This document shows positions 43,356-51,832 of a DNA stretch of 64,000 nucleotides, piece after piece. Source of the stretch: JBDHWI01 sp964590135 (GTDB lineage Bacteria; Chloroflexota; Anaerolineae; J036; Brachytrichaceae); the NCBI GenBank assembly GCA_964590135.1, contig CAZPVX010000024.1:1-64000 (forward strand). The letters run 5' to 3'. Under the pieces are notes generated by a model, which ran no database searches, was not told where the DNA came from, and was given only the letters and a program-made list of their open reading frames with translations. Every line of letters starts with the position of its first letter. Position 1 is the first letter of the stretch. Position numbers and translations under genes: made by a program.

Positions 43356-43940
43356 ATGACTTTGACCCAGTTTGTGAATGCATATCGCACCGGCTTCACC
43401 GCCGTGATCGATGCGATGGACGTAGACGAAATCGAGCGCGTCACACAGATGGTGTGCAATGCGTTTGAGCAGGGCCGGCGTGTGTTCATCGCCGGCAATG
43501 GCGGCAGTGCGGCCACCGCCTCGCACATGGCTTGTGATCTCGCCAAAACCACTCTGGGCAAGGCGCAAGCGCTGCCGGCGAAGCGTGTGCGCGCCATCGC
43601 CCTCACCGACAATGCGCCGCTCATCACTGCCTGGGGCAATGACGTGAGCTATGACATGGTGTTTGCCGAGCAGCTGCGCAATCTTGCAGATGTCGGCGAC
43701 CTGCTCATCGTCATCACCGCCAGCGGCAATTCGCCCAACATCCTTGAGGCGGTGGAGGCGGCGAAGGCGATCGGTATGACCACTGCCGGCTTGCTCGGCT
43801 TTGAAGGCGGCAGGGTCAGATCCATGCTCGATCATGCCGTCATCGTGCGCTCATCGCACTATGGCTACATCGAAGACGCTCACAGCGTCATCAACCATCT
43901 CATCACCGACCACCTCAAGAAGTCCGTTCAAACATCTTAG
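43356..43940 (+). CDS. gmhA: Phosphoheptose isomerase-like SIS protein
   Basis: 194-residue SIS-domain protein. The phosphosugar loop GNGGSAATASHMACDLAKT (about 48-66), VITASGNSPNI and a C-terminal VINHLITDHL match GmhA/DiaA. GmhA turns sedoheptulose-7-phosphate into D-glycero-D-manno-heptose-7-phosphate, the first step of heptose synthesis. Its neighbour gmhB does a later step; the kinase and nucleotidyltransferase genes are not in the window. Confidence 0.83.
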   Translation: MTLTQFVNAYRTGFTAVIDAMDVDEIERVTQMVCNAFEQGRRVFIAGNGGSAATASHMACDLAKTTLGKAQALPAKRVRAIALTDNAPLITAWGNDVSYDMVFAEQLRNLADVGDLLIVITASGNSPNILEAVEAAKAIGMTTAGLLGFEGGRVRSMLDHAVIVRSSHYGYIEDAHSVINHLITDHLKKSVQTS

Positions 43941-44019
43941 CTCTGGCGCAAAACGACACACGGCCAGCGCGCTCGTCGTCGCGGCCTTGCGGCTCCGATG
44001 GCGCGGTGTCGGCGCGCAT

Positions 44020-44025
44020 TACACT
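44020..44025 (+). promoter_or_regulatory. -10 box of a probably leaderless rluD transcript
   Basis: TACACT with 7 bases to the ATG at 44033 and no Shine-Dalgarno sequence. Confidence 0.5.
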
Positions 44026-44032
44026 TGCGCGC

Positions 44033-44977
44033 ATGGACATGCGCACGGTCACGGTCAAAAAGGCAAGCCGGCTCGACAAGGCGCTCGCTGCATTGCTGCC
44101 TGATCTCAGCCGCAGCGCGGCGCAGAAATTGATCGAGCAGGGGCATGTGCAGGTGAATGGCGTTGGTCGGGATGCCGGCCATCGTGTGAAACCCAACGAT
44201 GTCATCGTTGCGTATGTGCCTGCAGCCGCGCCGGCATCCCCGCAACCCGAAGCCATTGCGCTCGACATTCTCTACGAAGACGACGACGTGATTGCGATCA
44301 ACAAGCAGGCGGGCATGGTGGCGCACCCGGGCGCCGGCAACGCGCAAGGCACGGTTGTGAATGCAGTGCTGTCGTACGCGCCGCAAGTCGCCGGCGTCGG
44401 CAGCGAGGATCGGCCAGGCATCGTGCACCGGCTGGATAAGGAGACCAGCGGCGTGTTGCTGATTGCAAAGCACGATGCTGCGCTGCGGGCTTTGCAGGGC
44501 CAATTCAAATTGCGCACCATCAAAAAGAGCTATGTGTTGTTGTGCGTGGGCGAGGTGCAACCAGCGCGCGGCCTCATTCGAAAACCCATCGCCCGCGACC
44601 CGGGCAATCGCAAGCGCATGGCTGTGGTCGCAAGCGGACGCGATGCGCTCACACAATATGTGGTGCGCGAGGTGTTCAGGTTGAAGGACGGCGGCACGAC
44701 GCGGCATTACTCATACGTGAAAGCGAACCTGCTCACCGGTCGCACCCATCAGCTGCGCGTGCATTTTGCGTCGATGGGTTTCCCCGTTGTGGGCGATGCA
44801 GTCTATGGCGCGCGAAAGGATCCGCTGACGAAAGAGATTGCGCCGCGCCAGTTGTTGCACTCCAGCGAACTGTCGTTCATCTCGCCCTCAAGGGGCGGGG
44901 AGATCAGACTGCATGCGCCGCTGCCTGAGGATTTTCGCCGTGTGCTGGATGCGCTGGCCGGCGAAGTGACTGATTGA
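44033..44977 (+). CDS. rluD: RluA/RluD family ribosomal large-subunit pseudouridine synthase
   Basis: 314 residues. An N-terminal S4 RNA-binding domain (RLDKALAALLPDLSRSAAQKLIEQGHVQVNG, about 12-42) precedes the synthase domain. The catalytic Asp is in the HRLDKETSG motif; LTGRTHQLRVHFASMGFPVVGDAVYG is the other family signature. It makes pseudouridine in 23S rRNA helix 69 in the RluD group; the exact target here is inferred. ATG 44033 is chosen for the fit to the family and for TACACT 7 bases upstream. Confidence 0.9.
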   Translation: MDMRTVTVKKASRLDKALAALLPDLSRSAAQKLIEQGHVQVNGVGRDAGHRVKPNDVIVAYVPAAAPASPQPEAIALDILYEDDDVIAINKQAGMVAHPGAGNAQGTVVNAVLSYAPQVAGVGSEDRPGIVHRLDKETSGVLLIAKHDAALRALQGQFKLRTIKKSYVLLCVGEVQPARGLIRKPIARDPGNRKRMAVVASGRDALTQYVVREVFRLKDGGTTRHYSYVKANLLTGRTHQLRVHFASMGFPVVGDAVYGARKDPLTKEIAPRQLLHSSELSFISPSRGGEIRLHAPLPEDFRRVLDALAGEVTD

Positions 44978-44986
44978 AGTGACTGC

Positions 44987-45023
44987 AACTCTCTCCCCAA
45001 GGGATCGGGGCGGGGAGAGAGTT
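44987..45023. terminator. Hairpin between convergent rluD and ANTAR regulator
   Basis: A perfect 12-bp stem AACTCTCTCCCC/GGGGAGAGAGTT with a 13-base loop, between two convergent stop codons. It has no T run, so it is a probable terminator only. Confidence 0.55.
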
Positions 45024-45029
45024 CAATTG

Positions 45030-45620
45030 CTACTCACCGTCTGCGCTCTTCGCAGCGCGATCGATGACTTCCTGCGCCACCTTGCTCATGGTGGTGCGAC
45101 GTGAGCGCGCGGTCATCTGAATGTGATGATAGGCCTCTTCCTCGCTGATGCCGGTCTTCATCAAGATGCCCTTTGCGCGCTCGATCAACTTGCGAGCGGT
45201 GAGCTTCTCCTCCAACTCATCGACTTTTTCGTTCAACTGGCGTTGATTGCTGAATTGTGCCAGTGCCACACGCATGGTTGTAATCAGATCGTCGCGTTTC
45301 ACCGGTTTGGTCAGATAGCCCTGCACCGGCAATTCGGCTGCGCGGTCGAGCAGCGCGCTTTCATTGTAGGCAGTCAAAATAACGATGGGGATGGGGCGCT
45401 GGCGCAGGATTTCCGCTGCCGCATCCAAGCCATCGCGAAAGGGCATGCGAATGTCCAGCAAGGCGATGTCGGGTTGTTCGCGATGCGCCAGCGTCACGGC
45501 TTCCACGCCGTCAGCGGCGCTGTAAACCGTGTGTCCCAACTCGGTCAAAATGGTGCGCAGCCCCATGCGGATGATTGACTCATCGTCTGCAATCAACACG
45601 CGCAGATTCTTGTTGCTCAT
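45030..45620 (-). CDS. Response regulator with ANTAR RNA-binding output
   Basis: 196 residues. The receiver (1-120) is intact: D12/D13, phospho-acceptor D56 in LLDIRMPFRDG, Thr in ILTAYNE and Lys in YLTKPVKRDD. A coiled-coil linker (NEKVDELEEKL) leads to the ANTAR domain (ERAKGILMKTGISEEEAYHHIQMTARSRRTTM), which binds a two-hexaloop RNA and prevents termination. ATG 45620 is chosen; the frame extends to 45734 without support. No ANTAR-type target RNA or partner kinase is obvious nearby. Confidence 0.92.
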   Translation of the reverse strand: MSNKNLRVLIADDESIIRMGLRTILTELGHTVYSAADGVEAVTLAHREQPDIALLDIRMPFRDGLDAAAEILRQRPIPIVILTAYNESALLDRAAELPVQGYLTKPVKRDDLITTMRVALAQFSNQRQLNEKVDELEEKLTARKLIERAKGILMKTGISEEEAYHHIQMTARSRRTTMSKVAQEVIDRAAKSADGE

Positions 45621-45711
45621 TGTGTGGTTCAACTCCAGATGTTGTGTCGAGGCCGGCGAGCAAGTGCTTCGCCGGCGTGGTGGCAGTGCCATCTCGTCGT
45701 GGAGTTGCGCG

Positions 45712-45717
45712 ATTATA
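45712..45717 (-). promoter_or_regulatory. -10 box of the ANTAR regulator gene
   Basis: Minus-strand TATAAT. The transcript would begin about 85 bases before the ATG. On the plus strand the overlapping ATTATACT also contains TATACT, the same octamer as the two divergent promoters elsewhere, but no plus-strand gene follows. Confidence 0.5.
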
Positions 45718-45751
45718 CTGACCTCGACGCACATCTATGGGAATGCGCGCC

Positions 45752-47593
45752 TCACTTTTCGCGCACGATCGCCGGCAGGAACACGCTTTGTGATGCGTTG
45801 ACAACCCTGAAGCTGCCGCCGGCCCATGCGCCACTGCCGAAGGCATTCGCTGCGCGCACGCGCCATTGATACGGCTGATCGCTCGCCGGCAGGCTGATCG
45901 CGCGCGTGGCGCCGTTCACCCATCCCAAATGCTGTGTGGATGTCAATGCGCCGCCGCTCACTTCAACCTCGAATTCATCGCCCTCGCCCCGCCACTGCAG
46001 CACCGTCGTTCCACTGAAGGTGATGCCGGCGTTCAGCGGCGATGTAAGCGTCGGCGTCATCGGCGCTGGCGGACATGCGTCAAAGCACGCGATGATCGAG
46101 GAGATGTCGCCAGACAATCCTGTCGCAAGCGTATTCACATCATTCACATCGCTTGCGCCGGCCACGCGCCCGCAAGTGCCGCGCAGGTCTGGCTCGCTGC
46201 ACAACACCACGCCCACGCCGGCGTCCACTTGCAAGGAGCGCGTCTTGTCATCGAAGTTCACGCTTGCAAGTTGGGTGATGGTCTGACTGCTGCTGAAAGC
46301 TGCGCCGGCACGATTTACACCATCGAACAAGGTGTAATTCCCGGGTGGCGCGGGCTGCCAGTGTATGCGGCGCGTCGCCCAGATCGCGCCGGCGCCATTT
46401 GCTCGCACTTGCACGAACACCTCGTGGTTTTGCCAGGCTGCATCCAGGATAAAAGTTGTGCTCAGCGCGCTGGTGCTCACCTCGGTGATGGGTGTGCCAC
46501 CGCTGGCGGTCTCGCTCACGCGCGCCGTGTAGCCGCTGAATGCGCAGCCACTTACTGCGCTCCAGGATGCTGTGATGGTTGTTGCGGTGATCGTCGCGCC
46601 TTCCGCCGGCGCCTGCATCGCAGGTGCGGCGCAGGTTGGCGCGCCATCATTTTGCGACGTGATCCATGCGCCGGGCGCAAGCGCGAGCCAGGCCGATTCA
46701 TCGAAGTCAACCTGCGTGATGCTGCTGGCCGGCGGCCATGGTGCGACGTTGGGGTTGGCCGGGTCGGTCCAGCTCGCGGGGATGGCGCTTGACGCCATGT
46801 AATGCAGGTGGGTGCCACAGGCGTAGCCGGTAGCGCCTTCCACGCCGATCTTCGCGCCGGCGCTGATCACATCACCCACCTGCACTGGCACGCTGTTGTA
46901 TGCCAGATGCACATACCAACTGTATTCGTTCGTGGCATGCCGAATCACGACGATATTGGCCTGCTTCCACACGGTGCTGAAGTTTGCGCCATCGCAGCTG
47001 CCGCTGCTGCTGCTCTTCTTGACGAAGATGACCGTGCCGGCTTTGCTCGCCACCACGTCTCCTGCCGCAGCCAGCCCCTGAATGTCGAAGTCGACCTGAC
47101 CGGCATGGCCGCTGCCATCACGCTGTGCGACGAAGCCCTGCAAGCCTTTGCGCCAGGGCAGGCGATGGCCGGCCACATTGCTTGCAGCAAGGGGATGCGC
47201 GCCGGCGACAGGCGGCGCGAGGAAGTCTTTGGTGGCTTGGTCAAGCAGCGTCGCCGGCATCTGCGCCAGCACTGCGTTGAATGCGGCTGCGTTCTGTGGC
47301 GACCCGATCGTAACGACCCAGGCAGCATCGACGAAGGTCGCAACCATTGGCACAAAGCTGTGTGATGGCTGACTGGCGTTGCGCAAGGCCGGTGTGGCAA
47401 TGGCATAGGCCCACGCGCCGGAGATTCCTGTTTCACCGAGAGTGTAAATCTCGCCGGCAGATTGTTGGTTGATGGCGTCGAGCGCGGCGATGAATGCCGG
47501 CGTGGGGTCGGGCGGTTGTGCGTGTGCGGCGGTTGGGTGCGTGAGCAGCGAGCAGCACAGCGCCAGCGTGAGCAGGCTGGTGAAGATGCGCAT
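45752..47593 (-). CDS. Secreted M23-family (LytM) peptidase with C-terminal adhesion-like domains
   Basis: 613 residues. Signal peptide (1-25, ending AHAQ). The M23 metallopeptidase domain spans about 165-285: GHAGQVDFDIQG with the Asp/His zinc site, YSWYVHLAYNSV, and CGTHLHY with the HxH motif. A Fn3-like domain follows (about 335-430), then a segment YTLFDGVNRAGAAFSS resembling a beta-gamma-crystallin or I36-type fold, and a last Fn3-like domain before VFLPAIVREK. It would cleave peptidoglycan cross-links or other Gly-rich peptides outside the cell. Monocistronic. Confidence 0.82.
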   Translation of the reverse strand: MRIFTSLLTLALCCSLLTHPTAAHAQPPDPTPAFIAALDAINQQSAGEIYTLGETGISGAWAYAIATPALRNASQPSHSFVPMVATFVDAAWVVTIGSPQNAAAFNAVLAQMPATLLDQATKDFLAPPVAGAHPLAASNVAGHRLPWRKGLQGFVAQRDGSGHAGQVDFDIQGLAAAGDVVASKAGTVIFVKKSSSSGSCDGANFSTVWKQANIVVIRHATNEYSWYVHLAYNSVPVQVGDVISAGAKIGVEGATGYACGTHLHYMASSAIPASWTDPANPNVAPWPPASSITQVDFDESAWLALAPGAWITSQNDGAPTCAAPAMQAPAEGATITATTITASWSAVSGCAFSGYTARVSETASGGTPITEVSTSALSTTFILDAAWQNHEVFVQVRANGAGAIWATRRIHWQPAPPGNYTLFDGVNRAGAAFSSSQTITQLASVNFDDKTRSLQVDAGVGVVLCSEPDLRGTCGRVAGASDVNDVNTLATGLSGDISSIIACFDACPPAPMTPTLTSPLNAGITFSGTTVLQWRGEGDEFEVEVSGGALTSTQHLGWVNGATRAISLPASDQPYQWRVRAANAFGSGAWAGGSFRVVNASQSVFLPAIVREK

Positions 47594-47654
47594 TCACCAA
47601 CCAAACTAATCAATTTTGCAAAGTCATGCTTGCTTTATCTTGTTCGAATGACAA

Positions 47655-47681
47655 ACGCTCGCTGGCGTAGGGCGAGCGTTA
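47655..47681 (-). terminator. Hairpin at the end of the F420 gene cluster
   Basis: A perfect 9-bp stem AACGCTCGC/GCGAGCGTT with a 9-base loop, the second arm of which contains the nitroreductase stop codon. The minus-strand product continues TTGTCATT, a weak T tract. Confidence 0.5.
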
Positions 47682-48263
47682 TTCTGCCACCCACACCCGC
47701 ACTTCATCCAGACGCCGGCGGCCGCGCGCCTTGCCGCCATCGGCTGGAAAGCCAATCGTCAGCAGTGCCTGTGGCTCCCAATCCGTCGGCAGACCCAGCG
47801 TCTGCACGACGACCTCTGGGCAGAACAGCGGCGCGCACATCCAGCACGCGCCGATCCCCAACTCGGTTGCCTTCAGTAATATGTTTTGCAGCGCTGCGGC
47901 GACAGCCTGGCCGGCCATCCATCGCTCGGCAGTGTTGCGCTGGGCATCGGGATACACATCCATGTCGCACATCGTCAAGCATGCGAGAACGCACACCGGC
48001 GCGCTGGTGATGCGCTGGTGCGAGCGCGCCACGTCTTTCTGAATCATGTCTGCCGGCGCGCCATCGGCCTGTAGATCGCTGCGCAGTTGCGCACCCATCG
48101 CAGTTGCCAGCCGTGAGCGCGCATCACCCATCACGACGGCAAAGCGCCATGGCTGGCGATTGTGTGGCGAGGGGGCGAGTGTGCCGGCCTCGATCAACGC
48201 GTCGATCAGCTCGCGCGGCACGGGCTGATCGGTGTAGCGCCGAATCATGCGTCGTTCAGCCAT
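47679..48263 (-). CDS. F420-cluster nitroreductase (FbiB C-terminal-like)
   Basis: 194-residue FMN-dependent nitroreductase-fold protein. RRMIRRYTDQPVPREL and LAPSPHNRQPWRF are the FMN-binding start, and a CWMCAPLF segment is near 150. In actinobacteria this domain is fused behind CofE in FbiB and reduces dehydro-F420-0. Here it is a separate gene whose ATG overlaps the cofE stop by eight bases (ATGGCTGA), strong support for that role. The open frame to 48353 is antisense to nothing but reads through cofE, so I reject it. Confidence 0.8.
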   Translation of the reverse strand: MAERRMIRRYTDQPVPRELIDALIEAGTLAPSPHNRQPWRFAVVMGDARSRLATAMGAQLRSDLQADGAPADMIQKDVARSHQRITSAPVCVLACLTMCDMDVYPDAQRNTAERWMAGQAVAAALQNILLKATELGIGACWMCAPLFCPEVVVQTLGLPTDWEPQALLTIGFPADGGKARGRRRLDEVRVWVAE

Positions 48264-49083
48264 ACAAATCTGACTTTGGCGCGCGGATGATTTCGGCGGC
48301 GGAGCCGTCGCGCTGCGTGAAGGTGAGGCCGCGCAGCAGAACCGCCGGCACACCCTCTGCCGCCTGTCCCATTAGTAGCGTTGCAGCGCTCGCGACCATG
48401 TCGGCCAGGCCGATCTCGGTGTGCTGCAGGCGAAAACCAAACAAATCAGCACGGCCGCGCCAGTCTTCCACGCCGGGCATGCCGGCGACACCAACCGCCA
48501 CCCCGACTGTGCCGATGCGGTGTGGCCGGCCATGACTATCGACAATCACCACCGGCAGGCGCACACCCAGGCGCATTTCCAGTTTCATCAGCAGGTCGCA
48601 CGCGCTTGCATCGGGATCCTGTGGCATCAGCAAAATGGCATCTGGGTCAGTCGCGACATTTGAATGATCGATGGCGGCATTCGCCGAGACGAAGCCGAGC
48701 CGGTGGCGGGTGATCAGCACATTTGGCCCCATCCGTGAGATGCCGGTCGATTCGCGCAGGATCACTTCGACCAGGCGCGGGTCTTTGTTTGTGATGCCGG
48801 CGACTTCGATGGCTTGCGCGCTCGGTGTCACATCGCGCAGGTTCATGAAGCGCCCCTCTGCCTTCGACACAATCTTCGACGTGACGACCAGGGCGTCGCC
48901 GGCAATAGGTTGCAGCGGCTGCAGCGCGCTGGCCAGCATCGCTGCCAGATCGTCGCCGGGCTGGATGATGGGCAGGTCGGCGAGAGGAATTAGCTGAATC
49001 AATTTTTTTGAATGCAGGAAGTTGACTTGCGATCGCTGCGGCGCAGCCTGACAAGGCACGAGCATCATATTGCAATTCAACAT
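48256..49083 (-). CDS. cofE: Coenzyme F420:L-glutamate ligase
   Basis: 275 residues. After a variable start, LIQLIPLADLPIIQPGDDLAAML, then GDALVVTSKIVSKAEGR, ILRESTGISRMGPNVLITRHRLGFVSANAAIDHSN and VDSHGRPHRIGTVGVAVGVAG match CofE. It adds glutamates to F420-0 with GTP. The start is uncertain; ATG 49083 is used, ATG 49068/49065 are possible. It sits between npdG and the nitroreductase, and cofC, cofD and cofGH are not in the window. Confidence 0.9.
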   Translation of the reverse strand: MLNCNMMLVPCQAAPQRSQVNFLHSKKLIQLIPLADLPIIQPGDDLAAMLASALQPLQPIAGDALVVTSKIVSKAEGRFMNLRDVTPSAQAIEVAGITNKDPRLVEVILRESTGISRMGPNVLITRHRLGFVSANAAIDHSNVATDPDAILLMPQDPDASACDLLMKLEMRLGVRLPVVIVDSHGRPHRIGTVGVAVGVAGMPGVEDWRGRADLFGFRLQHTEIGLADMVASAATLLMGQAAEGVPAVLLRGLTFTQRDGSAAEIIRAPKSDLYG

Positions 49084-49095
49084 TCGGTAGTTGGA

Positions 49096-49743
49096 TTATG
49101 CGCCGGTGATGCGAATGCCAGCGCCTTTCACCTTGTGGCGCTTGTTGATGCCGAGCAAAATGGGCGTGAGGCCTTCGATGATGACGGCGTTGTCGAGCGG
49201 GCCGGCATCCCACGATTTCATGCCGGCGTCCTTTACCAGCGCCATGCCGGCTTGTTTTGCGCCCTCGTCATCGCTGCATACCAGCACATCGCAATCGATG
49301 GCGGCATCCAGCTTTTTGAGGTGCGTGGCCGAGATGTTTTGAAATGCCGCGACGACCTTCACACCATCGCCGAGCAGCATCTGCGCTTCCTTCGCCGCCG
49401 AGCCGCCGGCCGGCACCATCACGCGCAGAAAATCATCCGGGTTCATCGGCACGGTCACGTCCACCAGCACCTTGCCCTGCAATGCGCCCTTCAGGTCGGA
49501 GAGGGTGTGCTTGTGCGCGCTGTAGGGCACCGTCAACACTGCGACCTCTGCGTGCTGTGCGGCGCTTGCATTGTCTGCGCCGGCGATCTTCGTCTCACCA
49601 AGCATCAAATTCAACTCTTCAGCCACGCGCAGCGCCTTCTCGGCATCGCGCGAGCCGATCACCACTTCATGGCCGGCATGCGCCCAGCGCAGCGCCAGCC
49701 CCGACCCTTCCTTGCCGGTCCCGCCCAAAACTGCGATCTTCAT
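49096..49743 (-). CDS. npdG: NADPH-dependent F420 reductase
   Basis: 215 residues. The NADP-binding start MKIAVLGGTGKEGSGLALRWAHAGHEVVIGSRDAEKA is diagnostic of the NpdG/Fno family; LVDVTVPMNPDD and KVVAAFQNISATHL follow. It transfers hydride between NADPH and F420, supplying reduced F420. AAGGAG with spacing of 4 bases precedes ATG 49743; the frame runs on to 49917 but only this start fits. The cofE gene follows 12 bases after the stop. Confidence 0.93.
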   Translation of the reverse strand: MKIAVLGGTGKEGSGLALRWAHAGHEVVIGSRDAEKALRVAEELNLMLGETKIAGADNASAAQHAEVAVLTVPYSAHKHTLSDLKGALQGKVLVDVTVPMNPDDFLRVMVPAGGSAAKEAQMLLGDGVKVVAAFQNISATHLKKLDAAIDCDVLVCSDDEGAKQAGMALVKDAGMKSWDAGPLDNAVIIEGLTPILLGINKRHKVKGAGIRITGA

Positions 49744-49910
49744 CGTTCTCCTTGTCACGCTTGAATCTGATATGCCTGTCCGTTGATGATGCAAATCATA
49801 CCGTTGAGCAAGAGAACCTCGCTCACATGAATTTCTAACGCAGCTTAGTAGAATAGCCTGCGAGAAGCAATTCAAACCAGTAAGCACAGTTGTAAACATG
49901 GAGGCAGAAA

Positions 49911-50324
49911 ATGGCATACGGACCTGTTGAACTTGTTGTCATCAAATTCCCCGGCAACCAGTTCAAAGGCGAAATCGTCCCCGAGTTGAAGAAGCTCGTC
50001 GATGCAGACACTGTTCACATCATCGATATTCTGTTCGTAAAGAAGGACAGCGCCGGCAATGTGCTGGTGTTGGAGATCAATGATGTGGATGACGAAACGA
50101 ACGAGTCGTTCGGCCCGCTTCTTAGCGGCCTGGCCGGCATCCTCAGCGAAGAGGACGCGAAGGCGTGGGCGGCTGCGATGGAGCCGAATTCATCTGTCGC
50201 GATGATGTTGTTCGAGAATACCTGGGCTGCGCCGTTCATGAACGCGGTGCGCAGCGCCAGCGGCGAAGTGTTGTTGAATGAGCGCATTCCACACAGCGTC
50301 ATTGAGGAATTGGAAGCGGCCTAG
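49911..50324 (+). CDS. DUF6325 family protein
   Basis: 137 residues with a family N terminus YGPVELVVIKFPGNQFKGEIVPEL. It is cytoplasmic with no membrane helix, and in other genomes is linked to SHOCT or DUF1269-type genes. GGAGG before the ATG is a strong ribosome binding site, and TAGAAT at 49849-49854 is a possible -10. The SHOCT gene starts 39 bases after its stop. Function unknown; a role in envelope stress has been suggested for such pairs only by context. Confidence 0.8.
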   Translation: MAYGPVELVVIKFPGNQFKGEIVPELKKLVDADTVHIIDILFVKKDSAGNVLVLEINDVDDETNESFGPLLSGLAGILSEEDAKAWAAAMEPNSSVAMMLFENTWAAPFMNAVRSASGEVLLNERIPHSVIEELEAA

Positions 50325-50362
50325 CCCGCCAGATTGTGTCAGGGCACAAGGAGAGAATCACA

Positions 50363-50746
50363 ATGCCAAGAAGAGTCGTAGTTGCACCCCCGCGCAGAGG
50401 CCCCGGATTGATCGGCACGATGGCGCGCACGGCCGTAATTGCCGGCACAGCCACTGCAACGGCGAATGCCGTGAATAGCCGGCAGGCGGCCGGGCAGCAG
50501 GCCGCCGCGCAGCAACAGGCCGCACAACAGCAATTAGCTGCACAGCAGGCGCAGATTGAGGCGTTGCAGGCGCAGCAGTTGCAAGCGCAGATTGCCGCGC
50601 AGCAGGCGCCGGCGCAGGTGGCCGCGCCAACGGGCTTGACTGATGAGAAAATCGCCCAACTGAAGAAGTTGGCTGAATTGCAGCAGGCCGGCATCCTCAC
50701 CGAAGAGGAATTCGCCACGCAGAAGGCGCGCATCCTCGGCAGTTAG
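50363..50746 (+). CDS. SHOCT-domain protein with Gln/Ala-rich linker
   Basis: 127 residues. The N-terminal RRVVVAPPRRGPGLIGTMARTAVIAGTATATANAV includes a short hydrophobic segment. The middle is a Gln/Ala-rich repeat of the AQQQ/AQIEALQAQQ type, probably coiled coil. The C-terminal SHOCT domain is LTDEKIAQLKKLAELQQAGILTEEEF. SHOCT domains mediate oligomerisation. AAGGAGAG precedes ATG 50363. It is the second gene of a DUF6325-SHOCT pair and ends before a strong terminator. Confidence 0.85.
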   Translation: MPRRVVVAPPRRGPGLIGTMARTAVIAGTATATANAVNSRQAAGQQAAAQQQAAQQQLAAQQAQIEALQAQQLQAQIAAQQAPAQVAAPTGLTDEKIAQLKKLAELQQAGILTEEEFATQKARILGS

Positions 50747-50780
50747 CCGAGCTATTGCTGGGCAACACTCGCCAATCTGA

Positions 50781-50815
50781 CCTCGCAGGGTTTCAAAACC
50801 TTGCGAGGTTTTTTC
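50781..50815 (+). terminator. Rho-independent terminator after the SHOCT gene
   Basis: A 12-bp stem CCTCGCAGGGTT/AACCTTGCGAGG (one G-T pair) with a 4-base loop, followed by a run of Ts. Confidence 0.85.
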
Positions 50816-50827
50816 TGCCAGCCGCCT

Positions 50828-51808
50828 TCATTCATGAAATGCCCGCTCAATCACGTCTTCAATGGGCGGATCTGCGATCGTCAGGTCGAGCACGGGCTGC
50901 TCAGCCAGCAGGCGCGCAGTGATCGCCGGCGTGTCCTCGGCCTTTACCTGCAACATCACCTTGCCCTCGTCCTCGCTCGGCATCACCAGACCATATGCGC
51001 TCATGTCGCACGACTGACATTCGGCCAACGACACGCCGATGAGTTTGTAAGGCGCGATGCGATGTGAAAGGTCGGTGATGGCGCCGTCGTATCTCAACTG
51101 ACCGTGATGGATGATGATGATGCGCTCGCACAGCGCAGTCACATCGGCCATGTAGTGGCTGGTCAGAATAATCGTTGCGCCACTGCGCTGGTTGTATGCC
51201 TTCAGGAAGTTGCGAATGCGCACCTGTGCGCCAATGTCGAGGCCAATGGTCGGCTCATCGAGAAACAGCACCTGTGGCCTGTGCAGCAGCGCGGCAGCCA
51301 GCTCGCACTTCATGCGCTCGCCGAGCGACAGGTTGCGCACCGGCTTGCGGATGATCGGCGATAGCTCCAGCAACTCATCCAGCTCTTTCAGCGTTGCCTT
51401 GTACTCGTCATCGGGGATGCGGTAGATCGCCTTGTTGAGCAGGAATGAATCGGCGGCGGGAATGTCCCACGAGAGCCGGTTGCGCTGGCCCATGACGAGT
51501 GTGATGCTGCGCAGGTAATCGTTGTTGCGCTGCCAGGGCGTGAAGCCCAGCACGTTGGCCTTGCCGGCGGTGGGGTGGAGCAGCCCCGACAGCATCTTCA
51601 GCGTAGTGGTTTTGCCGGCGCCGTTTGGCCCCAGGAAGCCAACTACTTCGCCTCTGCCGATGCGAAAGCTCACGTTCTGCACAGCTTTCACATCCTTGAA
51701 AGTGCGCTTGAAAAAGCCCTTGACCGATGCGGAGAAGCCGCCCTCGCGGTCGGTGACTTTGTAAGTCTTGCTCAGCTTTTCGACCACGATGGGATCGGTT
51801 GAAGTCAT
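50828..51808 (-). CDS. ABC transporter ATPase (COG4586-like)
   Basis: 326 residues. Walker A GPNGAGKTT, signature LSLGERMKCELAAALLHRP, Walker B VLFLDEPTIGLD and the switch His in TSHYM. The long N-terminal lead-in (FSASVKGFFKRTFKDVKAVQ) and C-terminal ~90 residues are typical of COG4586, ATPases that partner with two DUF990-like permeases, often in export of unknown compounds. Those permeases are not beside it, so it is orphaned here. ATG 51808 is 6 bases after TATAAT; the longer frame to 52420 runs antisense to the kinase gene. Confidence 0.87.
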   Translation of the reverse strand: MTSTDPIVVEKLSKTYKVTDREGGFSASVKGFFKRTFKDVKAVQNVSFRIGRGEVVGFLGPNGAGKTTTLKMLSGLLHPTAGKANVLGFTPWQRNNDYLRSITLVMGQRNRLSWDIPAADSFLLNKAIYRIPDDEYKATLKELDELLELSPIIRKPVRNLSLGERMKCELAAALLHRPQVLFLDEPTIGLDIGAQVRIRNFLKAYNQRSGATIILTSHYMADVTALCERIIIIHHGQLRYDGAITDLSHRIAPYKLIGVSLAECQSCDMSAYGLVMPSEDEGKVMLQVKAEDTPAITARLLAEQPVLDLTIADPPIEDVIERAFHE

Positions 51809-51814
51809 GCGATG

Positions 51815-51820
51815 ATTATA
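51815..51820 (-). promoter_or_regulatory. -10 box of a probably leaderless ABC ATPase transcript
   Basis: Minus-strand TATAAT with 6 bases to the ATG. The plus-strand gene on the other side uses a normal GGTGGAG ribosome binding site. Confidence 0.5.
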
Positions 51821-51832
51821 GGTGGAGCAACC

